Origin: CAYZEE01 sp964477485
Lineage (GTDB): Bacteria > Patescibacteriota > Microgenomatia > Levybacterales > UBA12049
NCBI GenBank assembly: GCA_964477485.1
Contig: CAYZEE010000008.1
Location: forward strand, 1-30,717
Direction of reading: 5' to 3'
DNA length: 30,717 nt
A program made the translations under genes and the position numbers. The notes beneath the pieces are model-generated. The model was given only the letters and a program-made list of their open reading frames with translations. It was not told the DNA's origin and searched no databases. Below, piece after piece: positions 23,087-30,717 of this stretch (position 1 is its first letter; every line of letters begins with the position of its first letter).

Positions 23087-24862
23087 TTAGTCATCATGAA
23101 TATAATATCTGATTTCCTGACCATTATCGATTAAATGCCCAAGCTGACTATCTAAATAAAGAATATCATTATCAAGATGCCTTATACATCCAGAACTCCA
23201 ATCGCTGTTTGTAGAACCATCATTGAATACTCGTTCTGGATGGCCATCTGTTCCATGGAGTCCGAATTCGCCGGGAGTACCCCAATTGCATTGTTGATTT
23301 CCATTGGGGCCGCATTCTGAATAAAGTACAGGACCATAATAGGGCGAGGGATAGGGTATATCTAGGGTTAGAAAGCGGGGAGAGGTCGAGGGATCTCCTG
23401 TGGTGTCCCTCCTGCTAGTTATTAGCCAGTAGTCTCTTCCGGCTAGGCTTGGAAGTGGCGTTGGTCTTTCTCCCGGCTTGCCAACTCTGACAGTAAATTC
23501 TTTTACAAGATGACTTTGACTTACGTCTCCTGGAGCCCCCTGATAAAAGTCTTCTCTCATTGACTTGCGGTGCAGAAGAAACCAGTATGCCTGATTTTCG
23601 CCCGGGGTTGGAGTAGCCGTAGTATAAGAGACAAAAGCAGGATTGCATGGAATATTTACTGGACCTCCAATGTCGCAGCTTGGAGGAGTAATTGGCTCGG
23701 GAATATAAGGCGGAGCAAGTGGAATATTTCTAAATTCCCAGTGAAGGTGCGGTCCGGTGGAAGAACCGGTATTTCCCATTGTCCCCAATAGGGTTCCGCT
23801 CGCTACCGTTTCCCTTTCTGTTACCATAATTTTATCTAAATGCCCGTAGACTATGCTAGCTCCCGGGTTTCCTGAGACTTCAACAATAATGGTATTTCCG
23901 GTTCTTCCTGCATCTGGATTTGAATAGCCAGTATAAATTTTACTAACAGTGCCATTAAAAGTGGCGTATATTGGAGTTCCTATTACGTTGGCAATATCAA
24001 CTGCCTGATGTGTTCCGCCCGATTCAGTATATAATCTGTTGTGATCTGTTAGTCCATTTGGCCCTTGCATTATCCATCCGGTTGTTGGCCACCCTGAGAA
24101 ATTTGGTGCGACACTGTTGCAATCAAGTGGTGCGCCTCCTGAAAGTTTTGTGTACCAATATTTGATATCTCCTGGAAAACCGGGGTTTTCTGTATTAAAC
24201 GTGCATGGAGCATTATGAAATCCATCCCCTCCATAGGTACACATGAAATCTTCAAAATTATTAGTCTGCGCGAAACTATTAAATACACATGAAAGAGCTT
24301 TGTTAATATCAGTAGTTGGAGTGCCGGAGTCGCATCCAAGAGGATCTGAATATCCAGATTGTCCTTGTGCTCCGCTTTCTTCTACCCAAAGTGCTAAAAC
24401 AAAAGAAGGATTCCAGCCGGCCTGAACACTTTGGCTGACTATTGTATTCCAATTCCATAATTTCGCATCCGGCCATTGACTTAATATCTCATCTTTTACT
24501 AAAGATATATCTACAGGAGAGACAGAAGAATCTTTGAAGGGAATGGAGTAATCAAGCGAACCTTTTCCACAAGAGTTGTTTCCGCCGCCGGGAGGACCGC
24601 TAACCCCGGGGCCTGGTTGTTGTCCGAGTTCAAGAGCCGAACCTGAACCGCTTCCCAGTAGTATTACAAAGACGATAATTAAAATAATCGCCAGTCCTAT
24701 TGCTATTGGAACCCATATCTCGCTGGTTGATACAGCCTCTGTGGCTCCCATGGCAGTTCTCCCGGCGCTAAATAGGTTTTTAATATTTTTCGCAGTATTT
24801 ACAGCAGAATTTATCTTATCAATTGTCCCGCCTCTTCGTTGCTGTCCTGAATTCGGGTCCAT
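23087..24862 (-). CDS. Membrane-anchored peptidoglycan enzyme: transglycosylase-like + M23 peptidase + YkuD L,D-transpeptidase
   Basis: A 591-aa VirB1-like wall enzyme. Residues 49-70 form one membrane helix, followed by a Gly/Pro-rich linker. Residues about 118-240 resemble a lysozyme/lytic transglycosylase fold, with a likely catalytic Glu at 161 or 162 (ALWVEESGA) and several cysteines. Residues about 262-378 are an M23 (LytM) metallopeptidase with all zinc ligands and catalytic His: H285 and D289 (HQAVD), H341 (YGHLD), H372 and H374 (PHLHW). Residues about 450-588 are a YkuD L,D-transpeptidase with H536 (GLHGTDG) and catalytic C559 in SSGCIR, a variant of SHGC. It lies 18 nt after virB4. 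It may cut and reseal the wall around the secretion channel (inference). Confidence 0.88.
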   Translation of the reverse strand: MDPNSGQQRRGGTIDKINSAVNTAKNIKNLFSAGRTAMGATEAVSTSEIWVPIAIGLAIILIIVFVILLGSGSGSALELGQQPGPGVSGPPGGGNNSCGKGSLDYSIPFKDSSVSPVDISLVKDEILSQWPDAKLWNWNTIVSQSVQAGWNPSFVLALWVEESGAQGQSGYSDPLGCDSGTPTTDINKALSCVFNSFAQTNNFEDFMCTYGGDGFHNAPCTFNTENPGFPGDIKYWYTKLSGGAPLDCNSVAPNFSGWPTTGWIMQGPNGLTDHNRLYTESGGTHQAVDIANVIGTPIYATFNGTVSKIYTGYSNPDAGRTGNTIIVEVSGNPGASIVYGHLDKIMVTERETVASGTLLGTMGNTGSSTGPHLHWEFRNIPLAPPYIPEPITPPSCDIGGPVNIPCNPAFVSYTTATPTPGENQAYWFLLHRKSMREDFYQGAPGDVSQSHLVKEFTVRVGKPGERPTPLPSLAGRDYWLITSRRDTTGDPSTSPRFLTLDIPYPSPYYGPVLYSECGPNGNQQCNWGTPGEFGLHGTDGHPERVFNDGSTNSDWSSGCIRHLDNDILYLDSQLGHLIDNGQEIRYYIHDD

Positions 24863-24880
24863 AAATTAATAATAGCAGAA

Positions 24881-26818
24881 TTAGACTTTGACAGAAACAG
24901 GAGGAAGCGGAGGAGTGATATTGGTCATAGGATCAATAGAAGGAGAAGCCTGCGTGGAAGACTGAAAGGATTGTTGTTGGTTTTGCTGAATTATGGTTTT
25001 ACTTTCGGTTTCCACAGGAGCTTTATCTGTTGCCTCTTGAGCTCTTTTTGCAAGCTCTTGGGGATTTGAGGTAATTATCGTATGTTCAAAAGGCGCGGCA
25101 ACTGCCTTCATCGCAACATGATTTTGTCCTGCGAAGAATAATCCCTCTCCGACATCAGATGAAAGTAAAAGCTCTTTTTCCCCTTCTGACAAATAAAAAA
25201 TTTTAGATACAAGATCTATTTCAGTTGGGCTTTGTTTAAGAAGCATTTGAATAGATGAGTTAGATAAAATAGCTTTTCCATAATCGGTTGATAAGAAGTC
25301 CCGGACGTCTTGTGTAGCAGTAGTTAGGGCAAGATAATATTTGCGGGCTCTTTTAGCAATTCCATAGACAAAACTTGCCGAATCCTCATATTTCATAATG
25401 TACCATGCCTCATCAAGGATTAAGAGTCTTTTTTTAAGATCCTTTTTTACCCTCGTCCAGACAAAATCTAAAATGATATGCATGGAAATAGACCTTAGTT
25501 CTTCCTCAAGCGATTTAATGGAAAAAACAGTAAGGGGATTTTTTATATCAAAATTTGATTGCTGATTAAATATTCCGGAAAGACTCCCTTTTATAAACTT
25601 CTCCAGGCGAAATGCAAGATTTCGCGCGCTTTTGTCCTCCATTCCAAGCAGTACCTTATAAAGGTCTTCCATAAGAGGTGGTTCTTTTTTTTGCGTTGAA
25701 GGATCGACTGTTATGCCTTTCTGCCTGTAGGTTTCAACCAGGGCTCTGTCAAGTATCGCATCCTCCGAAGCATCCAGTTGCCCCATGACGATCTTTAAAA
25801 GACCATGCAGTGACAAAATTTTTAGCCCCAGTTCATTCTCTCCCTCTTCGTATAGTCCCGACAAATCAAATGGGTTTATTTTAATAGGAGAAGAGGGGGT
25901 AAAGGAAACGTATTCTCCTCCCCAAGTCTTTGCCAGCGTTTCATATTCACCTTCAGGGTCAAGAATTATAACTTCTGTCCCGAACATAAATTGTCTCATC
26001 GCCTCAAGTTTTATAAGATATGACTTGCCGGATCCTGATTTGCCAAAGACCACTTCATTTGCGTTTTCAAGCGAATATCTGTCAAATATAATAAGAGAGC
26101 CATTTTGTTCATTTATGCCATACATAATTCCCTTATCCTGCGTTAGGGTGGCCGAGGAAAAAGGAAAAGTTGAGGCCAAAGAAGTGGTGTCCATGTTTCT
26201 GGTTATAAAAAGTCTGTCACTCCCAAGCGGGATTGTTGATTTAAACCCGTCCTCCATTTGAAGACTGGACGGTTTTACAATAATAAGAATCGAAGAGAGA
26301 GTTGACATTAGTTTTCTTGTAGCCTCTTCAAGATCTTGTAGGTTTTCAGAGAAAAGAGTTATATAAAGACTGAATTGGAAAAACCGCTCGGTCCCTTTTG
26401 CGAGTTGTTCCTGAAGGGCAAGGGCATCTTCAAGAGCTGCTTGAATTTTTGGATCAATCGCTTTTCCTTCCTCGACCTCAGATGAGATCGTTGCTTCCAT
26501 TTCTGCAATTTTCCGTCTTAAGTCTGATAAAACGTCGTTTGATGCGGTCGGGTAGCAAAACATGGACACATTCATTGAGTGATCAAAATCAATAAGAGGA
26601 GAGAGCCAGTTGGGGTTGACAAATCGCGGGTAGCCAACTACAAAAAAAGTTTTATAATACAAATCCCCGACTCTTATAAAATTAAAATCAACTTCAATGG
26701 ATGATGGAGCAATTACGTCAATCAGAGATACCGTGCCTTTTTGGATAGTCGAAATTCCCTGCAATTTTTCAGGTAAAGCTGCATTTTGTATTTTTTGTTT
26801 TTTTGCAAATAGGCTCAT
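24881..26818 (-). CDS. virB4: VirB4-family type IV secretion ATPase
   Basis: Cytoplasmic ATPase that powers assembly or transport in type IV secretion systems. It has 645 aa. The N-terminal region (about 30-180) is the TraC/VirB4 non-catalytic part; Walker A is FGKSGSGKS (258-266), followed by VIILDPEGEY (283-292); Walker B is LLILDEAW (465-472), and the TTATQD motif (499-504) is present. The last about 55 residues are Gln/Ser/Pro-rich and probably disordered. Its ATG overlaps the upstream gene in ATGA. All ATPase motifs are intact, so it should be active. A relaxase or VirD4 coupling protein is not in the window. Confidence 0.95.
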   Translation of the reverse strand: MSLFAKKQKIQNAALPEKLQGISTIQKGTVSLIDVIAPSSIEVDFNFIRVGDLYYKTFFVVGYPRFVNPNWLSPLIDFDHSMNVSMFCYPTASNDVLSDLRRKIAEMEATISSEVEEGKAIDPKIQAALEDALALQEQLAKGTERFFQFSLYITLFSENLQDLEEATRKLMSTLSSILIIVKPSSLQMEDGFKSTIPLGSDRLFITRNMDTTSLASTFPFSSATLTQDKGIMYGINEQNGSLIIFDRYSLENANEVVFGKSGSGKSYLIKLEAMRQFMFGTEVIILDPEGEYETLAKTWGGEYVSFTPSSPIKINPFDLSGLYEEGENELGLKILSLHGLLKIVMGQLDASEDAILDRALVETYRQKGITVDPSTQKKEPPLMEDLYKVLLGMEDKSARNLAFRLEKFIKGSLSGIFNQQSNFDIKNPLTVFSIKSLEEELRSISMHIILDFVWTRVKKDLKKRLLILDEAWYIMKYEDSASFVYGIAKRARKYYLALTTATQDVRDFLSTDYGKAILSNSSIQMLLKQSPTEIDLVSKIFYLSEGEKELLLSSDVGEGLFFAGQNHVAMKAVAAPFEHTIITSNPQELAKRAQEATDKAPVETESKTIIQQNQQQSFQSSTQASPSIDPMTNITPPLPPVSVKV

Positions 26819-27480
26819 AAGGCATTCTTTGTTTTAACAATCGGGGTTTTAATGTTATCTGCTACTTGGGTAGTTTCAATCATATCCTTGTTGTATATTT
26901 CATAATAGAGTTTTACTAACTCTTCTTTTTCAAGAGTTTTTGCTCTAAGATTTAACCGGGCCAGTTGAGAGAGAAGAGACTGTGCCTTTGAGCGAAGAGT
27001 TGCCTGTGCCTCTGCTATGAAACCATCTTTTGAAAAACCTCTCTTAGTTCCTGTTTTTGTTCCTCCAATTCCAGCTTCAAGATGCGAATAAGGGATAACA
27101 ATATAAAATTTTTTGTCCAGAACAGTATTAACCTTAACAAGTTCTTTTACGAAATCTCTGTAGAGTTTAATTTCAGAAGAGAGTATTTGATTTTGAGAGT
27201 TCTGACTCTCCTGATCTAAGAGTCTAAGATATGATGATATATCAAGCTGCCTGCTTCTTATAAATATTTGAATAGGAAAAGAAAGAGAGTTAAGAAGAGA
27301 TGCGTAGGAAAAAATCTTTGCATCCTGTTCCTCTTTTGACAAGAGAGAAAAGTTTGTGGCTGTAACTTCTATAATAAAACATGCATTTCCTCCGGATAGT
27401 ATTACCACATTACCTTCAATGGACTCTATTTCCGTAAATTTCTGTGTTGTTGCGCGTCCTTTTTGGGCAGCTCTTGCCAT
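26815..27480 (-). CDS. TraC/VirB4 N-terminal-domain-like protein
   Basis: A 221-aa protein between prgI and virB4. I start it at ATG 27480 (MARAAQKGRATTQKF), 1 nt past the prgI stop; the longer frame to 27531 overlaps prgI by 50 nt. It contains the pattern seen at the N-terminus of TraC/VirB4 proteins in Gram-positives and CPR: a strand pair around NVVILSGGNACFIIEV, the LSKEEQDAKIFSYASLLNSL helix, and FPIQIFIRSRQLDISSYL, then a long helical region. There is no P-loop. It probably pairs with the VirB4 ATPase as a separate non-catalytic subunit or an adapter at the membrane face. Assignment is from pattern and context. Confidence 0.75.
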   Translation of the reverse strand: MARAAQKGRATTQKFTEIESIEGNVVILSGGNACFIIEVTATNFSLLSKEEQDAKIFSYASLLNSLSFPIQIFIRSRQLDISSYLRLLDQESQNSQNQILSSEIKLYRDFVKELVKVNTVLDKKFYIVIPYSHLEAGIGGTKTGTKRGFSKDGFIAEAQATLRSKAQSLLSQLARLNLRAKTLEKEELVKLYYEIYNKDMIETTQVADNIKTPIVKTKNAL

Positions 27481-27481
27481 A

Positions 27482-28699
27482 TCAATTCGACTCCGTAAAC
27501 AATGATCTTCGTAGTTCTTCCCGCGTATCAACAGATGTGATTTCCAGAGGCATTACCACTTCGCCGATGATGTTCAGTTCTATATTGTCAAATTTGTTTT
27601 GTCCCCTAGTGTCTTCAAAGAAAATTGCATATGTGCCATTTGCAAGCGGGGTAGCTGAAGCAAATTGACCAAGAGAGTTCGTCTTAAATGCTCTTACCGG
27701 ATTATCGCTTCCGTCTCTTATTTCAACTAGAATATTTACCAAAGGATTGCCCCTCGGATCTTTAATAACGCCTGTTATAAGATTTGGAATGTCTGGAACA
27801 ATTGGAATTCCGGTGCTTTTTCCCATTGCCTTTGGTATTTTTTTTACTCTTTCCGTCTCTTCTTTTATTGTGGCCGTTGCCGGGGAATATACATTCTGTT
27901 TCTGCATTTCTATTTTTTTCTGAAGTTCAAATATTCTTCCTTCAAGTAGCTGTTTTTGCGAGCGCACATCTTCTAAAAGTTTTTCCAGTTCAAGAACTTT
28001 CTGATGGATAGCATTATACTTGGGGGTGCCGATTTCAAACTTTTCCTCTATTTTAGCCTCATCCAGTTTTTTCTTAAGTGCCATAACTGGAGCATTTGCT
28101 TCTTCTTCGGAGTTTTCTTGTACGTCTTGTTTTTTCATATCAAAACTTTGTGGAGAAGTTTTTGGGGATTGTTGCGTGACAGTTATCGGATTTGAGGATT
28201 GTTGAGGTTGGGCTGTTTGCGTAGTAGTATTATTAGAGATTGAAGAGAGCTGCGCAAAAAAAACCGTTTCTTTCTGATCGGGAACATTTGCCGATTTTTG
28301 TGGCAAGGAATTAAGAAAACTGCGCAACTTCTCATCGCCTGATTCAATTTTTTGGTCTCCCGGAACTGTTTTCCGGGGAACATTCTGTATGCTCGGAAAC
28401 CACATTGAAGCGCCTGTTTTTTGATAGATATATTGAGTGGGGTTAAAAAGGGCTTTTAGAAAATTCGCCAGCATTGTGTCAAACGGTCTCCCGCCGACTG
28501 GAAAAAATGCCGCTCCGACTCCTAGAATTATCGATAACATTGCAATAGGGACCTTAATTAGAGAAAAAATAGGCATAACAAAAATAATCCAGCCAATGAT
28601 AACACCGGCAGCAAGATAAGCGAACTGTCTGATTGTCATATTTCCAATAAGCTTAAACTGAAAGCCTATAATGTCTTGAGGTATAGGATGATTCTCCAT
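27482..28699 (-). CDS. PrgI/VirB3-like membrane protein fused to a coiled coil and a carboxypeptidase-regulatory-like domain
   Basis: First gene of the secretion-like operon; 405 aa. Residues 1-95 match the PrgI family: IPQDIIGFQFKLIGNMT, two close membrane helices (about 24-42 and 48-66), then FPVGGRPFD and NPTQYIYQK. PrgI proteins correspond to VirB3 and work next to VirB4. Usual PrgI is about 100-150 aa; here follow a low-complexity Gln/Ser/Pro stretch (about 105-200), a predicted coiled coil (about 205-270) and a C-terminal beta domain (about 300-395, TGVIKDPRGNPLVNILVEI and GTYAIFFED), of the carboxypeptidase D regulatory-like (transthyretin-like) type. The extra parts may contact other envelope proteins. 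Promoter and short leader lie directly upstream. Confidence 0.85.
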   Translation of the reverse strand: MENHPIPQDIIGFQFKLIGNMTIRQFAYLAAGVIIGWIIFVMPIFSLIKVPIAMLSIILGVGAAFFPVGGRPFDTMLANFLKALFNPTQYIYQKTGASMWFPSIQNVPRKTVPGDQKIESGDEKLRSFLNSLPQKSANVPDQKETVFFAQLSSISNNTTTQTAQPQQSSNPITVTQQSPKTSPQSFDMKKQDVQENSEEEANAPVMALKKKLDEAKIEEKFEIGTPKYNAIHQKVLELEKLLEDVRSQKQLLEGRIFELQKKIEMQKQNVYSPATATIKEETERVKKIPKAMGKSTGIPIVPDIPNLITGVIKDPRGNPLVNILVEIRDGSDNPVRAFKTNSLGQFASATPLANGTYAIFFEDTRGQNKFDNIELNIIGEVVMPLEITSVDTREELRRSLFTESN

Positions 28700-28740
28700 A
28701 GTGCTTCAAATAGTGTATAACGTGAAAAATCCCATTTCAA
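28700..28740 (-). promoter_or_regulatory. Promoter of the secretion-like operon
   Basis: On the minus strand TTGAAA (28740-28735), a 17-bp spacer, TACACT (28717-28712), then 12 nt to the prgI ATG at 28699. Predicted leader about 6 nt. This separates the operon from the glycosyltransferase gene upstream, whose stop is 110 bp away. Confidence 0.5.
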
Positions 28741-28809
28741 GATTATCAAAGTAGGTCAAAAGAGGTATAGGAATGAGGCATTTTGTGAAAACTAGAAACA
28801 GATTATTTA

Positions 28810-30717
28810 TTAAATTGATGGGATTGGACGTTTTAACCCTTCTAATAGTTGATTAACGTTCAAAATTTTTACATGACCGTTTTCGATAATATACTCATCC
28901 CCCATAAAATCCATTGCTTTCTTAAATCTTAAGTCAAATCCATCCTCTCCAAGATGTCTATAGTCACTTTTCTTTTGGTATATTCCGTCTGCATCTAGTT
29001 GAAATCTGATTATGTCAAAAGTATCTGGGATGCGTTGTAGGAGCTGCTCATTATCAAGATCTCGTATATCTTTATTTTCATGGTAGTCGTTATACATCTC
29101 AATGAGAGGTTTCCCCGCAATCATATACGTTAAGTATCTTCTTGGATTTTTTATGGTTTGTAGTCTATTGATATATTCAAATCTTTCTTCATCGTAGTTT
29201 CTGGCAGCCTGCATCATATATCCTAATTCCTGGTCTTCCGCCAGTTTTGCCCGGGGATTATATCCGCCTACCGCAGAATAGATGGAGGCTCTCATAGCAG
29301 AATTTTCACCGATCATTCCTGGCCATCCTTTCCTTCTTTCGTCTGGGCTCATTTCGTCTCCTCCTCCAGTATGCCTCATGACCGCATCAAAGGTCTCCCA
29401 TAGCCGTTGTCCCGTTCTAACATTCGGCTTTTTCAAAGCCGGCTCAGGTAGATTTCTTTTACCGACTATAGCATCTAAGTTATCTTTAGAATCAAATTCT
29501 TCAATAACATCTGTTATGTATTTTGGAAAAATGCCCTCTAGATCAGCATCATTATTTACAATGATTAGCTCTCCACTCCTGGCAGTTCTTTTACTGTTTC
29601 GTAATAATGCTAAATCACAATTGTACCTTCTTCCGTTCCCAACGGTATTAATTTTACTGGCTATATCATCTGGCCCCCACCTTTTATATGCGTAATAAAC
29701 TTTAATCTCTGGATGTTCAGTTTTAAATCTTCGAATTTCTTCTTCTGTTTCATCTTTTGGTCTTGACTGCATATCATTCTCGAATACTATTATCTCAAAA
29801 AGATTAGGATTGATAGGATTTCCATTCCTGTCTTTTTGATTAAGAAATTGCTCGAGGGTTTTTTTGATAATTTTTCCTTCGCCGAATGCCGGAATCGTTA
29901 TGACGACACGAGCTTCAGGAGACATAGGAGCTGCGATTGCATCATCCATCCGCTCTAGTTCTCCTCGGTATTCTGGATCCATTCGGGATAAATAACCAGA
30001 TACTTCCGTAGATTCGTCCAGCTTGGCATTTGGATTCTCGTTTAATGTCTTAGATCTTCTACTTTCGTATTGATTTCTGTCTATCCATCCCAATCCTTCT
30101 CCCGAATACGACCCTCCATATCCGTAGAGGATTAATATGTTTTCCAGCATGTTTTCTAACGGGTGTCTTGGGGCAAAGGGGATAGGGATAATAGGCGGTG
30201 CTTCAAATGTTTCATGAAGAGGAGGAATTACATCAAAAGGGAAGTGAGTCGCGGTTCCAGGCACTGACGGAGCAGTAACATTGAGAATTTCAGTTGGCAC
30301 TGCGTGCGATGCGGGTGTCTCCAGGGCAACCGAAGCAAGAGAATGGACAGTTGTCCCGTCGGGAATTGTTCCGTCCCGAAGAATACTGCCTGCATTAAGA
30401 ACATGTCCGTTTTTCTCAATAATTACAGATGCAATTGACTTTACTCCCTGAATTTCGCCAGTCTGTGAATTAAACAGCTCCTGCGGTAAATGGGCATTCC
30501 CTAAATTATCGGCTCCCAGCATAATTTGTTTCCCGTTATTTAGGTCAACAACAAAAACCATGTCACTATGATGAATAGGACCGTTTGTGGCGATTAAATG
30601 ATCCAAAACTTGATCGTGCATTGCGGGAATTCCTGAAAGATTAGAAGGGATTAAATTTCCTTTTATGGGACTGTCGACGAATTCAATTAAATCAGTAAAT
30701 ACTTTGTAGAAAAAACT
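28810..30717 (-). CDS. GT2-type glycosyltransferase domain protein, 5' end cut by window edge
   Basis: The frame contains an ATG at 30621 but remains open for 32 more codons to the window edge, reading smoothly (SFFYKVFTDLIEFVDSP), so the gene very likely starts outside. At least 635 residues are visible. The first about 180 form an unrecognised region (VVDLNNGKQIMLGADN, Pro-rich afterwards). A GT-A glycosyltransferase domain follows: VVITIPAFGEGKIIKKTLEQ (near 29860-29920), IIVFENDMQSR, the metal-binding DxD as NNDADLEG (near 29530-29560), and the acceptor-side acidic motif LAEDQELG (near 29225-29250). No membrane helix is seen in the visible part. The donor sugar and acceptor are unknown; a surface-glycan role is inferred. 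Confidence 0.8.
   Translation of the reverse strand, partial: SFFYKVFTDLIEFVDSPIKGNLIPSNLSGIPAMHDQVLDHLIATNGPIHHSDMVFVVDLNNGKQIMLGADNLGNAHLPQELFNSQTGEIQGVKSIASVIIEKNGHVLNAGSILRDGTIPDGTTVHSLASVALETPASHAVPTEILNVTAPSVPGTATHFPFDVIPPLHETFEAPPIIPIPFAPRHPLENMLENILILYGYGGSYSGEGLGWIDRNQYESRRSKTLNENPNAKLDESTEVSGYLSRMDPEYRGELERMDDAIAAPMSPEARVVITIPAFGEGKIIKKTLEQFLNQKDRNGNPINPNLFEIIVFENDMQSRPKDETEEEIRRFKTEHPEIKVYYAYKRWGPDDIASKINTVGNGRRYNCDLALLRNSKRTARSGELIIVNNDADLEGIFPKYITDVIEEFDSKDNLDAIVGKRNLPEPALKKPNVRTGQRLWETFDAVMRHTGGGDEMSPDERRKGWPGMIGENSAMRASIYSAVGGYNPRAKLAEDQELGYMMQAARNYDEERFEYINRLQTIKNPRRYLTYMIAGKPLIEMYNDYHENKDIRDLDNEQLLQRIPDTFDIIRFQLDADGIYQKKSDYRHLGEDGFDLRFKKAMDFMGDEYIIENGHVKILNVNQLLEGLKRPIPSI

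Noticed and set aside
27481..27531. Start of the VirB4 N-terminal-like gene at 27531
   Set aside because: It would overlap prgI by 50 nt, while ATG 27480 gives a 1-nt gap consistent with the tight spacing of the operon.
22002..28699. Integrative conjugative element or plasmid remnant
   Set aside because: No relaxase, coupling protein, integrase, tRNA attachment site or flanking direct repeat is visible in the window, and the operon abuts dnaN.
1..30717. Recoded TGA (as Gly in Gracilibacteria/Absconditabacteria)
   Set aside because: Several genes end at TGA with the next gene starting in an ATGA overlap (guaB/guaA, valS/TPR, rnpA/yidD), and protein ends match their families, so TGA is a stop here.
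1..30717. CRISPR arrays, tRNA, rRNA, rnpB or insertion sequences
   Set aside because: No spaced direct repeats of CRISPR length, no cloverleaf or rRNA-like stretch, and no transposase gene were seen. The 7-bp tandem repeats have no spacers.

Overview
The window is AT-rich and densely coded, with gaps of at most about 145 bp and many 1-4 nt or ATGA overlaps. It looks like chromosomal DNA of a Patescibacteria/CPR bacterium, most likely of the Microgenomates (OP11) type. The reasons are the streamlined proteins (IMP dehydrogenase without CBS domains, a short ValRS, KhpB without Jag_N), DUF4012 and CPR-style PrgI/VirB4 genes, and the short coding-compatible repeats typical of these genomes. TGA is used as a normal stop. 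The lineage is my inference; no rRNA or tRNA is present to confirm it.

Layout. 1-1603 holds most of dnaG (cut by the left edge), then guaA and guaB, all on the minus strand. 4336-6770 holds a divergent PlsC-like acyltransferase and comM. 6772-9443 (minus) is the Holliday-junction block: a hypothetical gene, ruvB, ruvA and ruvC. rplY (bL25) diverges from ruvC over a compact shared promoter. 10239-12781 (minus) is a small TPR membrane protein and valS. 12911-15571 (minus) is a DUF4012 membrane protein with an epimerase-like N-terminus. 15615-19241 (minus) is rnhA, an O-antigen ligase-like gene, khpB/jag, yidC, yidD, rnpA and rpmH (44 codons). 19386-21995 (plus) is dnaA and dnaN. The rpmH//dnaA-dnaN arrangement and DnaA-box-like sequences mark the probable replication origin.

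Right of dnaN, 22002-28699 (minus, probably head-on to replication) is a compact operon resembling a type IV secretion core. It encodes a PrgI/VirB3-like protein with an extra C-terminal domain, a split VirB4 N-terminal-like protein, the VirB4 ATPase, a membrane-anchored wall enzyme combining a transglycosylase-like region, M23 and YkuD, and a membrane-anchored protein of unknown function. Upstream lies a large GT2-type glycosyltransferase that runs off the right edge. No relaxase, integrase or coupling protein is seen, so this looks like a resident envelope machine rather than a mobile element.

Two patterns run through the window. Several genes have sigma70-like promoters only 5-14 nt upstream of the start codon, implying leaderless or nearly leaderless mRNAs; ruvC and rplY even appear to share one -35 hexamer. 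Short repeats also sit inside essential genes in frame: a 22-bp perfect palindrome in ruvA and 7-bp tandem repeats in ruvC, valS (twice) and the O-antigen ligase gene.
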